Shown one piece after another: positions 34,176 to 42,695 of a DNA stretch of 64,000 nt (its first letter is position 1; every line of letters starts with the position of its first letter). Location of the stretch: NCBI GenBank assembly GCA_040880465.1, contig JBBDIK010000012.1:124001-188000 (forward strand), given 5' to 3'. Under the pieces are notes generated by a model, which ran no database searches, had not been told where the DNA came from, and saw only the letters and a program-made list of their open reading frames with translations. Made by a program: the position numbers and the translations under genes. This DNA is from JBBDIK01 sp040880465. Lineage in GTDB: Bacteria; Actinomycetota; UBA4738; JBBDHU01.

Positions 34176-35125
34176 CGCAGATGCCGCTCGTAGGAGACCG
34201 ACTCCGCCTTGGTGTGCATGCCAGCTCGCTGGTACAGGCCGAGGGCACCGGTCGGGTTGTCGGTATCCACATCGAGGAAGGCGCGGTGGAACCCCTTTGC
34301 CGCGAGCGTCGCGAACCCGTGCCCGAGCAGGGCGGTCCCGATCCCGCGCTTGCGCCAGCCCCGCAGAACCCCGAGTTCGTCGACGACCGCCACGCCCGGT
34401 CCCTCCGCTTTCGCGGGCGCGCTCACGTAGGTTCCGACAACCCCGGCCCCGTCGAGAGCAAGCAGCAGCAGGTCCGGATCGAAGCCTTCGTCCGAGAACA
34501 TCGCGTAGTCGAACTGCTCGTAGGTAACCGGCCCGACCCCGTAGTGGTCCTCGAAGGCAGCCAGGTGGGTCTCGTACATCGCCCGCTCATCCCTCCCGGT
34601 GATGAACCCACGGATCTCGATCCCGTCCGGGACGGGACCGGGGTCGAGTGCATCGTCCAGGTCGATCTCCAGGGTGAACCAGACCCTCGACTCCGCGAAC
34701 CCCTGCGTCGCGAACAGGTCCGCTGCACGGGTGTTCGACGCCCACCGCCACGCGCGCAACATCGGGTCTGTGTCTCCGGACGCCATGGCCGCCGCGGCTT
34801 CTGCGCGCGCGATCGATCTGCGCAGCAGGGCAGTGCCGATCCCGCGGCCGCTGGCAGCCGGCAGCACGCACGTCAGCGCCCACATATCCACGTACGGCTC
34901 GCGCGCCATCAGGTCGGTGCTTCCGACGATCGTCCCATCGGCGTCGACGGCGACAGACCAATCCTCGGGTCGGTGATCAGGCGAACTGAGCCAATGCCGG
35001 GTCTGGGCTTCCGTGGTCCACGGGAAGCCGGCATCCGCGATGCACAAGGCGTTCACGCATGCCGCGATCCCCTCGGCGTCATCGAGGGTGGCAGGGCGGA
35101 TCGTGAAGTCTGGCGTTCCGGACAT
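34172..35125 (-). CDS. Double-GNAT acetyltransferase (mycothiol-synthase-like), B
   Basis: This is a 317-residue tandem-GNAT protein. The N-terminal domain has LPAASGRGIGTALLRRSI, a complete acetyl-CoA pyrophosphate-binding loop. The C-terminal domain has RGWRKRGIGTALLGHGF and ends GLYQRAGMHTKAESVSYERH. Here both loops look intact, whereas the neighbour's first loop is degenerate. It is the first gene of a two-gene minus-strand operon and is divergent from the molybdopterin oxidoreductase, 29 bases away. The duplication suggests related small-molecule acylation. No substrate is assigned. Confidence 0.85.
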   Translation of the reverse strand: MSGTPDFTIRPATLDDAEGIAACVNALCIADAGFPWTTEAQTRHWLSSPDHRPEDWSVAVDADGTIVGSTDLMAREPYVDMWALTCVLPAASGRGIGTALLRRSIARAEAAAAMASGDTDPMLRAWRWASNTRAADLFATQGFAESRVWFTLEIDLDDALDPGPVPDGIEIRGFITGRDERAMYETHLAAFEDHYGVGPVTYEQFDYAMFSDEGFDPDLLLLALDGAGVVGTYVSAPAKAEGPGVAVVDELGVLRGWRKRGIGTALLGHGFATLAAKGFHRAFLDVDTDNPTGALGLYQRAGMHTKAESVSYERHLR

Positions 35126-35131
35126 GCTCCC

Positions 35132-35137
35132 TATACT
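35132..35137 (+). promoter_or_regulatory. Putative -10 (TATACT) for the molybdopterin oxidoreductase
   Basis: TATACT lies 17 bases before ATG 35155, with GGAGG at 35146-35150 as ribosome site. Confidence 0.45.
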
Positions 35138-35154
35138 GGCGGAACGGAGGTGGG

Positions 35155-35778
35155 ATGAGCGTGTTCTCGAAGCGATATCCGGAGGAGGTCGCCGCCAGGA
35201 TCCCCCCGGGGAACCACCTGGTGAAGTCGTGGCCGGTGCTCCACTACGGCACGATCCCGAAGTTCGATCCGGCCTCCTGGGACCTCAACATCTTCGGCCT
35301 GGTCGAGAACCCCGTGACGCTCAGCTACGACGAGCTGAAGGCGCTCCCCAACGCGGACGTCCAGGCGGACATGCATTGCGTGACCACCTGGTCGACCCTG
35401 GACAACACCTGGACCGGGGTCACGTTCCGGACGTTGATGGACCTCGCGAAGCCGTCGTCCGACGCGGGGTGGGTGATCGCTCACTGCGAACACGGGTATA
35501 CATCGAACCTCTCGCTGGAGGCGATGTCCGGCGACGACGTGCTGGTCGCGTGGGGCCACGACAGGGACGACCTGACGCCCGAGCACGGTTTCCCGCTGCG
35601 TCTGGTGGTCCCGAAGCGCTACGCGTGGAAGAGCGCGAAATGGCTGCGGGGGCTCGAGTTCACGGACCACAACCGACGCGGGTTCTGGGAGGTCCGTGGG
35701 TACCACACCCACGCCGATCCATGGGTGGAGGAGCGATACTCCTACCAGGAGGGTCGCGGCGCGGACCTCGAGCCGTAG
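35155..35778 (+). CDS. Sulfite-oxidase-family molybdopterin oxidoreductase
   Basis: This is a 207-residue single-domain member of the sulfite oxidase/MsrP molybdopterin family. The cysteine that binds molybdenum is in DMHCVTTWSTLDNTW near residue 77. The LRLVVPKRYAWKSAKW segment near 145-160 is the typical cofactor-contact region. There is no signal peptide or twin-arginine motif, so unlike MsrP it appears cytoplasmic. It lacks a heme or dimerisation domain. The substrate is unknown. It is the second molybdenum enzyme of the window, but family members use molybdopterin without GMP, so mobA is not needed for it. Confidence 0.9.
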   Translation: MSVFSKRYPEEVAARIPPGNHLVKSWPVLHYGTIPKFDPASWDLNIFGLVENPVTLSYDELKALPNADVQADMHCVTTWSTLDNTWTGVTFRTLMDLAKPSSDAGWVIAHCEHGYTSNLSLEAMSGDDVLVAWGHDRDDLTPEHGFPLRLVVPKRYAWKSAKWLRGLEFTDHNRRGFWEVRGYHTHADPWVEERYSYQEGRGADLEP

Positions 35779-35789
35779 CCGCTCGCCCC

Positions 35790-37715
35790 TCAGTCCCCGA
35801 GGAACAGCTCGACGGTCGTGCCCGCCCTCACCGATGTTCCGGCAGCCGGCTGCTGACCGACCACGCGATCCCCTGAGGACCCGGGGACCTGCGACGTCGT
35901 CGTTTCGAGCCCGAGGTCGTGGAGCTTGCGTTCTGCGTCCCCGAGCGAGAGACCCGTCATGTCGGGCATGGCGAATTCCTTCGGGCCTTGCGAGACGACG
36001 ATCTTGACCCGCGTCCCCTTCCCGACGATGTCGTCGGGCTTCAGGTTCTGGGAGATGACCAAGCCCCGGTCCACCTTCTCGGAGAAGTCCTGCTTCACCT
36101 CGACGCGCAGTCCCTGCGCTTCCAAGGCGTCGACCGCGGTGGCCTCGTCCAGTCCGGTCACGTCCGGCACGGTCACGGGTGGCGGTCCCTGGGAGATGAC
36201 GAGGTCCACCCTCGAACCGCCGGCCGCCTCTTCACCCCGGCCCGGTGACTGCTCCATGACGGCTCCGTCGGCGACCTCCTCACTGAAGTCCTCGGTTACC
36301 TCCCCGAGGATCAGACCGTCCGCGTGAAGTGCGGTGGTCGCCTCCTCCAGGGTGGCGTCGATGAGCTTGGGAACCTTCACGACCTCGGGTCCGCGCGAGG
36401 CGTAGATCGTGATGTCGGTACCGGGTTTGCGGCGCTCACCCGCGACGATGCTCTGCTCGGCCACCTGCCCCGGGGCGTACTGGGCGGAGAACACGGGCTC
36501 GCCGATCGTGACGTCGAAACGCGAGGCCTTGAGTTCCTGTTGCGCGGTCTCGGCTTGGAGGCCGAGGACATCCGGAACCTGACGCGGGATGAAGAAGGTC
36601 CACGCGGCCCATGCCGCGCCGGCCAAGATCATGAGGAAGATGAGCCAGCGACGGAGCCTGCGGAGTCGGCGGCGTCTCGGCTTGGTTCCTCGTGGAGCGT
36701 CGCTCGTGGTCGCTTCGGCCGTCCCGTCTGCCGCCTGGGGCGAGACCGGCGCCGCCACGCCGATCGCGGCCGTGGGTTGCTCCCCGGGGTCCGAACCGAC
36801 ACGGGGGATGGTGACCGTGGGGGCCCGGTCGGTGAGCGGGATGTCGATGCGGGGAAGTCCGGCGACCAGCGAAGCAAGCGGCGCCGCGGCGGGGATCTGC
36901 CCGGACAGGCGCGTGAGTTCCCGGTTGAGATCGGCGGCGGATGCCGGCCGGTGAGCCGGGTCCTTCTCCGTCGCCCACATGATGACCCGGTCGAGGTCGG
37001 CGGGGACGGTCGCTGTCGCCTCTGACGGGGCCGGGACGCGGTTCTCCAGGTGCTGGTACGCCACCGCGACGGAGGTCTCGCCTGTGAACGGAACGTGACC
37101 GGTGAGCAGCTCGTAGCCGACGATACCGAGCGCGTACAGGTCGGTGCGCGGGTCGGCGGCATCGCCGCGGATCTGCTCCGGCGCGAGGTAGGCGACGGTG
37201 CCGGTGACCGTGCCGGGGGCTTGTGTCACCCGCGACTCGGCGTACGCGCGTGCCAGACCGAAGTCCGCGACCTTGACTACTCCCTCGCTCGTGACGAGAA
37301 GGTTCTCCGGCTTGATGTCGCGGTGAACGATCCCCTCCTCGTGCGCGTGGTCGAGCGCGGCCAGGGTCTGTCGCAGCACGTCGATCGCCTGCGCGGGCGC
37401 GAGGGCGGCCTGGTTGGTGAGGACCTCACGGATCGTGTGTCCCTCGATCAGCTCCATCACCATGAAGTAGGTGTCGCCCGAAGCACCCCAGTCGTACACG
37501 GCGACGATGTTGGGATGATTCAGGCTGGCCGCCGCCTGGGCCTCTCGCCGGAACCGGTCGATGAACTCGGCGTCGTCCGAGAGGCTTCGGTGCAGGATCT
37601 TGATCGCGACCTCGCGGCCCAGCACCGAATCGCGCGCGCGGAAGACCTCGCCCATACCGCCCGCGGCGATGCGGTCGATGATCTGGTAGCGGTCCGAAAC
37701 CGTGGTGGCGCTCAT
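35790..37715 (-). CDS. pknB: Ser/Thr protein kinase with PASTA repeats (PknB type)
   Basis: This is a 641-residue membrane kinase that senses cell-wall fragments. The kinase domain (about 10-270) has IAAGGMGEVFRARD (P-loop), VAIKIL (Lys), HRDIKPENLL (catalytic) and DFGLAR. A proline- and arginine-rich juxtamembrane stretch leads to one TM helix (about 352-375). Four PASTA repeats follow, opening with VPDVLGL, VPKLIDA, VPDVTGLDE and MPDMTGLSL. A -10 like TACAAT (minus sense, 37726-37731) lies 10 bases before the ATG. Its usual neighbours (pbpA, rodA, phosphatase) are not here, which is atypical for pknB. Confidence 0.95.
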   Translation of the reverse strand: MSATTVSDRYQIIDRIAAGGMGEVFRARDSVLGREVAIKILHRSLSDDAEFIDRFRREAQAAASLNHPNIVAVYDWGASGDTYFMVMELIEGHTIREVLTNQAALAPAQAIDVLRQTLAALDHAHEEGIVHRDIKPENLLVTSEGVVKVADFGLARAYAESRVTQAPGTVTGTVAYLAPEQIRGDAADPRTDLYALGIVGYELLTGHVPFTGETSVAVAYQHLENRVPAPSEATATVPADLDRVIMWATEKDPAHRPASAADLNRELTRLSGQIPAAAPLASLVAGLPRIDIPLTDRAPTVTIPRVGSDPGEQPTAAIGVAAPVSPQAADGTAEATTSDAPRGTKPRRRRLRRLRRWLIFLMILAGAAWAAWTFFIPRQVPDVLGLQAETAQQELKASRFDVTIGEPVFSAQYAPGQVAEQSIVAGERRKPGTDITIYASRGPEVVKVPKLIDATLEEATTALHADGLILGEVTEDFSEEVADGAVMEQSPGRGEEAAGGSRVDLVISQGPPPVTVPDVTGLDEATAVDALEAQGLRVEVKQDFSEKVDRGLVISQNLKPDDIVGKGTRVKIVVSQGPKEFAMPDMTGLSLGDAERKLHDLGLETTTSQVPGSSGDRVVGQQPAAGTSVRAGTTVELFLGD

Positions 37716-37802
37716 GGATAGGTTGATTGTAAGAACCGAGGGGCTGGTAGGTGCCGGAAACGCAGGCCGATATCCCGCGGCAGGCGGAGTCGGCCCCGCG
37801 CC

Positions 37803-37808
37803 TATACT
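37803..37808 (+). promoter_or_regulatory. Putative -10 (TATACT) of the thiamine operon
   Basis: TATACT would start transcription a few bases before the TPP aptamer, giving a short leader made up almost entirely of the riboswitch. Confidence 0.5.
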
Positions 37809-37813
37809 TGGCA

Positions 37814-37901
37814 GAGGGGAGCTCGGGCGACCGGGCTGAGAGGCGGACTCGGATGCGTTCGCGACCCGAGAACCTGATCCGGGTAATGCCGGCGGAGGGA
37901 A
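37814..37901 (+). promoter_or_regulatory. TPP riboswitch (THI element)
   Basis: The conserved pieces are present in order: GGGCTGAGAGG, then ACCCGAGAACCTGATCCGGG and TAATGCCGGCGGAGGGA. The 3' end of the aptamer contains GGAGGGA, which is also the ribosome site of thiG, whose GTG follows 6 bases later. Thiamine pyrophosphate binding would therefore hide the ribosome site directly, turning off translation of thiGHSE. Confidence 0.93.
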
Positions 37902-37906
37902 TCGAC

Positions 37907-38689
37907 GTGACCCAGGACCCGCTCCAGATCGCGGACCGCACCTTCTCCTCGCGCTTGCTCGTCGGCACCGGCAAGTTCGGATCCCCAGAGGTCATGCGGG
38001 AGGCCTTGGACGCGACCGGCACCGAGATCGTCACAGTGGCGCTCCGGAGGGTGGACCTGGAGGCGACCGGCGGACCCGACATCCTGGAGTTCATCGATAC
38101 CGAGCGCTACCTGCTGTTGCCCAACACCTCCGGTGCTGTTAACGCCGATGAAGCGGTCCGGATCGCCCGTCTGGCCCGCGCCGCCGGGATGTCGGCGTGG
38201 GTCAAATTGGAAGTGACCCCGGAGCCGCGCTATCTGTTGCCCGACCCCGTGGAGACGCTGAGCGCGGCGGAGATCCTCGTTGCCGATGGGTTCACCGTGC
38301 TGCCCTACATCAACGCCGATCCCGTGTTGGCGAAGCGCCTGGAGGAGGTGGGGTGCGCGACCGTCATGCCGCTCGGTTCGTGGATCGGCTCGAACCAAGG
38401 GCTGCGGACGCGAGACGCTGTTCGCATCATCATCGAACAGGCGACGGTCCCGGTGGTAGTCGACGCCGGCCTCGGGGCACCCTCGCACGCGGCGGAAGCG
38501 ATGGAGTTGGGTGCCGACGCGGTCCTGGTGAACACCGCGATCTCGATAGCGGGTGATCCGGTCGAGATGGCACGGGCGTTCCGCGAGGGAGTCGAGGCCG
38601 GGCGACGTGGGTACCTGGCCGGCAAGCCACCGGTCCGCGACGATGCGGAGGCTTCGAGTCCGCTCACCGGATTCCTGGACGGACGATGA
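37907..38689 (+). CDS. thiG: Thiazole synthase ThiG
   Basis: ThiG forms the thiazole ring of thiamine from deoxyxylulose-5-phosphate, dehydroglycine and the ThiS thiocarboxylate. The imine-forming lysine is in MSAWVKLEV (about residue 105). SNQGLRTRDAVRIIIEQA and the phosphate-binding LGAPSHAAEAMELGADAVL are typical. GTG 37907 is chosen because GGAGGGA lies at the correct distance; upstream in-frame starts lie inside the riboswitch. The length is 260 aa. It is first of a tightly overlapping thiGHSE operon. Confidence 0.96.
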   Translation: MTQDPLQIADRTFSSRLLVGTGKFGSPEVMREALDATGTEIVTVALRRVDLEATGGPDILEFIDTERYLLLPNTSGAVNADEAVRIARLARAAGMSAWVKLEVTPEPRYLLPDPVETLSAAEILVADGFTVLPYINADPVLAKRLEEVGCATVMPLGSWIGSNQGLRTRDAVRIIIEQATVPVVVDAGLGAPSHAAEAMELGADAVLVNTAISIAGDPVEMARAFREGVEAGRRGYLAGKPPVRDDAEASSPLTGFLDGR

Positions 38690-39840
38690 GTTTCGCGGAG
38701 GTGCTCGGCGTGCTCCCGTTCGAGCGGTTGCTCGCCCTCGGCCGGGACCCGGCGCCCGACGCGATCAACCGCGTGCTGGCGGCCGACCCCGGCGACCGGA
38801 CCCTGGAGGATCTGGCGGTACTGCTCTCGGCTTCGGCCGGTGAGCGGCTGGAGGAGCTGGCCGGCGAGTCCCGCGAGCTGACCCTCGCGCGGTTCGGGCG
38901 GACGATGCACATGTACGCGCCGCTGTACCTATCCAACGAATGTCTGACCACATGTACGTACTGCGGTTTCGCCAAGGATCTGCCGATCTCGCGCAAGACG
39001 CTGACGCCTGAAGCGACGTTGGAGGAGGCGCGGCACCTGCTGCGCGGCGGATTCCGTTCGATCCTGCTGCTGACCGGGGAGCACGAGCGGCTGACCGGAG
39101 TGGAGTTCCTGGAGGAGCGGATCCGCGCGCTCGCTGCCGAGGTGCCGCAGCTCGCGATCGAGGTGCAGGTCTGGAGCGAGGAGGAGTACCGGCAGCTGAC
39201 CGATGCCGGATGCGAAGGTGTGACCATCTATCAGGAGACGTATCACCCGGAGACCTACGCGCAGGTGCACGTTGCTGGACGCAAGCGCCGCTACGAGTGG
39301 AGGCTGCTGGGACCGGAACGTGCGGCCCGGGCGGGCATGCGCCGGCTCGGTATCGGCGCCCTCTTCGGTCTGCACGACGACTGGCGCTACGAGGTTCTCG
39401 CCGTTGCGGCACACGCCCGGTATCTGCAGCGCCATCACTGGCGTTCGCAGGTGAACGTCTCGGTGCCGCGGATGCGCCCGAGCGCCTCGGGCTACCGCCC
39501 GCGGGCACTGCTTTCGGATCGCGAGCTCACCCAGGTCGTCTGCGCGCTGCGGCTGCTGCTTCCCGACGTGGGCCTGGTTCTGTCGACGCGCGAGGTTCCC
39601 GCGGTTCGCGACGGACTCTTCCGGGTCGGCATCACCCACGTGTCGGCAGGGTCGCACACCGAACCCGGCGGCTACGAGCATCCGGACGAAGCGACGGAGC
39701 AGTTCGAGGTGGCGGACCTGCGGGCGCCGGCCGAGGTCGCAGGTCGGCTGCGCGAGCTCGGATACGAGCCGGTCTGGGAGGACTGGAGCCGGGTGACGCG
39801 TGGAGTCGAACGCACGCTGGAGGGGAGCGCCCGGTCGTGA
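38686..39840 (+). CDS. thiH: 2-iminoacetate synthase ThiH (radical SAM)
   Basis: ThiH cleaves tyrosine with a 5'-deoxyadenosyl radical, giving the dehydroglycine needed by ThiG. The Fe4S4/SAM motif is CLTTCTYCGFAKDLP (Cx3Cx2C, near residue 86). The YQETYHPETYAQVH and SVPRMRPSASG segments are typical of ThiH. The length is 384 aa. The ATG overlaps the thiG stop (ATGA). The choice of ThiH over the oxygen-using glycine oxidase ThiO fits a cell able to live without oxygen, in line with the formate dehydrogenase, though this is inference. Confidence 0.96.
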   Translation: MSFAEVLGVLPFERLLALGRDPAPDAINRVLAADPGDRTLEDLAVLLSASAGERLEELAGESRELTLARFGRTMHMYAPLYLSNECLTTCTYCGFAKDLPISRKTLTPEATLEEARHLLRGGFRSILLLTGEHERLTGVEFLEERIRALAAEVPQLAIEVQVWSEEEYRQLTDAGCEGVTIYQETYHPETYAQVHVAGRKRRYEWRLLGPERAARAGMRRLGIGALFGLHDDWRYEVLAVAAHARYLQRHHWRSQVNVSVPRMRPSASGYRPRALLSDRELTQVVCALRLLLPDVGLVLSTREVPAVRDGLFRVGITHVSAGSHTEPGGYEHPDEATEQFEVADLRAPAEVAGRLRELGYEPVWEDWSRVTRGVERTLEGSARS

Positions 39841-40037
39841 ACGTCGTGGCGAACGGCAAGCCGTTGGTGGCGGCCCCCGCCAGTACGGTCCGGGATCTGA
39901 TCGTCGCATACGGGTTGGACCCGAGGTTCGTGGTGGTGGAGTTGAACGGACAGGCACTGGAGCGGAAGCGGTACCCGGAAGTCGCCCTGCACGACGGTGA
40001 CCGTCTCGAGCTGGTGCGGGCGGTCGCCGGTGGGTAG
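39837..40037 (+). CDS. thiS: Sulfur carrier protein ThiS
   Basis: ThiS is the small ubiquitin-like protein whose C-terminal glycine is converted to a thiocarboxylate and gives sulfur to the thiazole. This 66-residue frame starts VNVVANGKP and ends in AVAGG, the required Gly-Gly tail. The GTG overlaps the thiH stop (GTGA), and its stop overlaps the possible GTG start of thiE. The activating enzyme ThiF is not in the window. Confidence 0.93.
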   Translation: MNVVANGKPLVAAPASTVRDLIVAYGLDPRFVVVELNGQALERKRYPEVALHDGDRLELVRAVAGG

Positions 40038-40719
40038 CGCACTGCTGGATCACCGGATGGAGTTGTTACGTTCCGCACGCCTGTACGTGGTCACCGACGC
40101 GCGTTCCGGCCGGGGAGACCTGGTGGAGTTCCTCGACGCGATCCTGGGGGCTGGCGTCGGGATGGTGCAGCTCCGGGAGAAGGAGGCCGAGGCGGCCGAT
40201 CTGATCCGGTACGCGGAAGTATTCCGCGGAGCGGCGGATCGGCACGACGCGCTGTTCCTGGTCAACGACCGGCCGGATGTCGCGCTGGCGACCGACGCCG
40301 ACGGGGTCCACGTCGGTCAGGGCGATCTGCCGCCGGGGCTGGCCCGCAAGATCCTCGGCGAGGACGCCATCATCGGGTTGTCGTGCCATTCGTCCGCTGA
40401 CCACGAGTCGGCGCCGCCGGAGGCCGACTACCTGACGGCCGGTCCCGTGTTCGCGACGCCGACGAAGCCGGGACGCAGGGCCGTTGGCGTGGAGCTGGTC
40501 CGGCTGGCGGCACGGCATGTGACCGATCGGCCGTGGTTCGCGATCGGGGGGATCGATCTCGGCAACGTCGGAGACGTGGTGGAGGCGGGGGCATCCAGGG
40601 TGGCGGTCGTCCGCGCGGTCACGGAGGCGGATGATCCAGGCGCCGCGGTCCGGGATCTCCTGTCCGCGCTGTCACCTCCGCGCGACGACCCGGAGGCAGG
40701 TGCGGGGCCCGCGCCGTAG
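40030..40719 (+). CDS. thiE: Thiamine-phosphate synthase ThiE
   Basis: ThiE joins the pyrimidine and thiazole halves to make thiamine phosphate. The TIM barrel motifs are GVGMVQLREKEA, LFLVNDRPDVALATDADGVH, GVHVGQGDLPP and TAGPVFATPTKPG. GTG 40030 overlaps the last codons of thiS, which favours coupling. ATG 40057 is an alternative start 27 bases later. The length is 229 or 220 aa. It is the last gene of the riboswitch operon. The pyrimidine genes thiC and thiD are not in the window. Confidence 0.95.
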   Translation: MGSALLDHRMELLRSARLYVVTDARSGRGDLVEFLDAILGAGVGMVQLREKEAEAADLIRYAEVFRGAADRHDALFLVNDRPDVALATDADGVHVGQGDLPPGLARKILGEDAIIGLSCHSSADHESAPPEADYLTAGPVFATPTKPGRRAVGVELVRLAARHVTDRPWFAIGGIDLGNVGDVVEAGASRVAVVRAVTEADDPGAAVRDLLSALSPPRDDPEAGAGPAP

Positions 40720-40750
40720 AGGGATCCGGAGGGGGATCCGGTCTCGGCCT

Positions 40751-40787
40751 GTTCCACTATCTGGAACTCTGTTCCGAGATTTGGAAC
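40751..40787. repeat. Tandem 17-base palindromes, 20-base period (copy 2)
   Basis: GTTCCACTATCTGGAAC (40751-40767) and GTTCCGAGATTTGGAAC (40771-40787) repeat the arrangement at 13319-13355: same arms, same 3-base spacer, same 20-base period. It follows the end of thiE by 31 bases. The next gene starts about 140 bases further on. An operator, terminator or repeat-element identity is undecided. Confidence 0.7.
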
Positions 40788-40930
40788 AACCCGCGGACGA
40801 ACGCCGCTGCGGGATCTCGGCGCGAGGTACCGGATGGGGGAGGCAACGAGTTGTCCTGAACTCCTGGCGAAGCTGTGACGGTTCCGTAAGGGCCCTTGTG
40901 GCCGACGCTTGGTTCGAGCAGTCTCGAGTC

Positions 40931-41659
40931 GTGACGATCCCTGCCGAGGTCCAGCCCTCCAACGTCCTGCCCCCCGGAGAACCGCAGAACACGACGCGCC
41001 GGCGGCCCATCGATCCGCTTGCCGGTCGCCTGCTTGCGGTGGCCGTGGTCGCCTACGGCGCCCTCATGATGACGGTCGACTCGGTGGTCGCGGAACGGTG
41101 CTTGGTCGGTTTCCCGGGACGCAAGTGCCCGATGTCGATGCCTGCCCTCGTCGTGCTGCTTCACGTCCTGATCCCTTTGGGGGTCGGCTATTCGATCGCA
41201 TGGCGGGACGCGGTAGCGGCTCCCGCCACTCTGGCCTGCGTCATCGGAGTGGCGATCCAGGTCGGACTCGGGATGACGCTCCTGCACACGCGAGAGGAGG
41301 TTGGATCGGACGGTGTGGCCTTGGCGTTCCTCCTCAACCTCGTCGTCTTCCCAGCCGTCGCAACCGTGGTGCTTCTCGTCCTCCGGGGTCCGACCCCAGG
41401 GATCGTCGCGGCCCTCACGCTCATCGCCGCGGGGGTAGGAGCACTCGGCGCGATGGGCATCGTCGCCTATGCCACCCTGGCGAACGGCGAATGGATCGAA
41501 TCACTCATCGTCCTGGCTGGGCAGAGAGGCGGATTCTTGGCAGGTATCGGAGCCCTCACGGGAGCTTCGCTCGGCGCGGGCCTCTACCGCGCCATCTCAG
41601 CCGTTCGATCCCGCCACGTCGCCGCAGATACACCGCGACCTACCGCAGCCAGGTCTTGA
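40931..41659 (+). CDS. Multi-pass membrane protein of unknown function
   Basis: This is a protein of about 242 residues with roughly six hydrophobic helices from residue 30 on. A short cysteine-bearing loop (ERCLVGFPGRKCPM) between the first two helices could form a disulfide outside the membrane. The GTG at 40931 is chosen because longer in-frame starts would run through the palindromic repeat region; the true start is uncertain. The end overlaps the convergent glycosyltransferase by 20 bases. No family is recognised. Confidence 0.6.
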   Translation: MTIPAEVQPSNVLPPGEPQNTTRRRPIDPLAGRLLAVAVVAYGALMMTVDSVVAERCLVGFPGRKCPMSMPALVVLLHVLIPLGVGYSIAWRDAVAAPATLACVIGVAIQVGLGMTLLHTREEVGSDGVALAFLLNLVVFPAVATVVLLVLRGPTPGIVAALTLIAAGVGALGAMGIVAYATLANGEWIESLIVLAGQRGGFLAGIGALTGASLGAGLYRAISAVRSRHVAADTPRPTAARS

Positions 41660-42689
41660 CGATGACCTTCGCGAAGTTCCAGCCGTAGCGGAGCGACTTG
41701 GGCTTCTTGGATTCGCCGCCGCGCCGCGTCAGGAACGTCACCGGTACCTCCCGCACCTTCGCGTGCATCCGCAACGCCTCGATCAGGACCTCCGTGCTCC
41801 AGAACTGATCCTGCTCAAGCACCATCCGGTGCAGTAGGTCGGCGCGCGCCGCCCGGTAGCCGCTGGAGGGGTCGGTGATCCGCTGACCGGTCAGGATCGT
41901 CACGACCCGCGAAAAGAAGTGCACGCCGATGTGCCGGATCGTCGACTCCTTCTCGAACGCCCCCAGCAGCCGTGAGCCGTTCACGTAGTCGGCCTCGCCG
42001 TCGATGATCGGCTTGATCATCACGTCCATCTCCTCTGGTTTGTGCTGGCCGTCCGCATCCAACGTCACGATGATCTCTGCGCCGAGCTGCAGCGCGATCT
42101 CGTACCCGACACGCAACGCCAGCCCGCCCCCGCGCCGGACCGGCAGCGACGCCGCCAGCGCTCCGTGTTCCCGCGCAACGTCCGCGGTTCCGTCGTCCGA
42201 GCAGTCGTCCACCACGATCGAGAACACCTGGTAGCCCAGTACCTCCCGAGGCATATCGTCAAGGACGAACCCCACGTTCTCGGCTTCGTTGAAGGCCGGC
42301 GAGATCGTCGCCAGCAGCGGCTGCGGCGGCAGTTGTGCACGAACCGCGTCGACGTCGATGGTCCGCACCCCCAGGGCCTCCACCAGCTGACGGATCGCGC
42401 GCTCGTTCGAGTCGGTGTAGGTCTGCGCCCGCCACAGCAACGCGAAGAGCACGAGGACCGCGAACAGCAGGACCCCCAACAGCCGCTCGCCGCCACCACG
42501 GCGGAAGTTGAAGAAATTGAAGACCGGGTCGAACAGCCCTGGCGAGACGGCCAGCAGGATGATCCCGATCGCCAGGACCCAGGAGATGATCAGGTTCAAG
42601 CGGCTGATCTGGCGTCGTCGGTACCGGGGGACCGAAGTCGCGATGAGGATGAGAGCGACGAGCGCGCCGAGGATCCTGAGTGCCAGCAT
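41640..42689 (-). CDS. DUF2304-GT2 fusion glycosyltransferase
   Basis: This is a 349-residue membrane glycosyltransferase. The N-terminal 105 residues hold three hydrophobic helices of the DUF2304 type, then a GT2 domain begins at about 125: LLATISPAFNEAENVGFVL, VVDDCSDDGTADVA and the metal-binding VTLDADGQHK. It resembles polyprenyl-phosphate mannose/glucose synthases that charge a lipid carrier. It begins 6 bases after sqdB ends on the same strand, so it probably uses, or works beside, UDP-sulfoquinovose. That link is inferred from position only. Confidence 0.85.
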   Translation of the reverse strand: MLALRILGALVALILIATSVPRYRRRQISRLNLIISWVLAIGIILLAVSPGLFDPVFNFFNFRRGGGERLLGVLLFAVLVLFALLWRAQTYTDSNERAIRQLVEALGVRTIDVDAVRAQLPPQPLLATISPAFNEAENVGFVLDDMPREVLGYQVFSIVVDDCSDDGTADVAREHGALAASLPVRRGGGLALRVGYEIALQLGAEIIVTLDADGQHKPEEMDVMIKPIIDGEADYVNGSRLLGAFEKESTIRHIGVHFFSRVVTILTGQRITDPSSGYRAARADLLHRMVLEQDQFWSTEVLIEALRMHAKVREVPVTFLTRRGGESKKPKSLRYGWNFAKVIVKTWLR

Positions 42690-42695
42690 CCTCCG

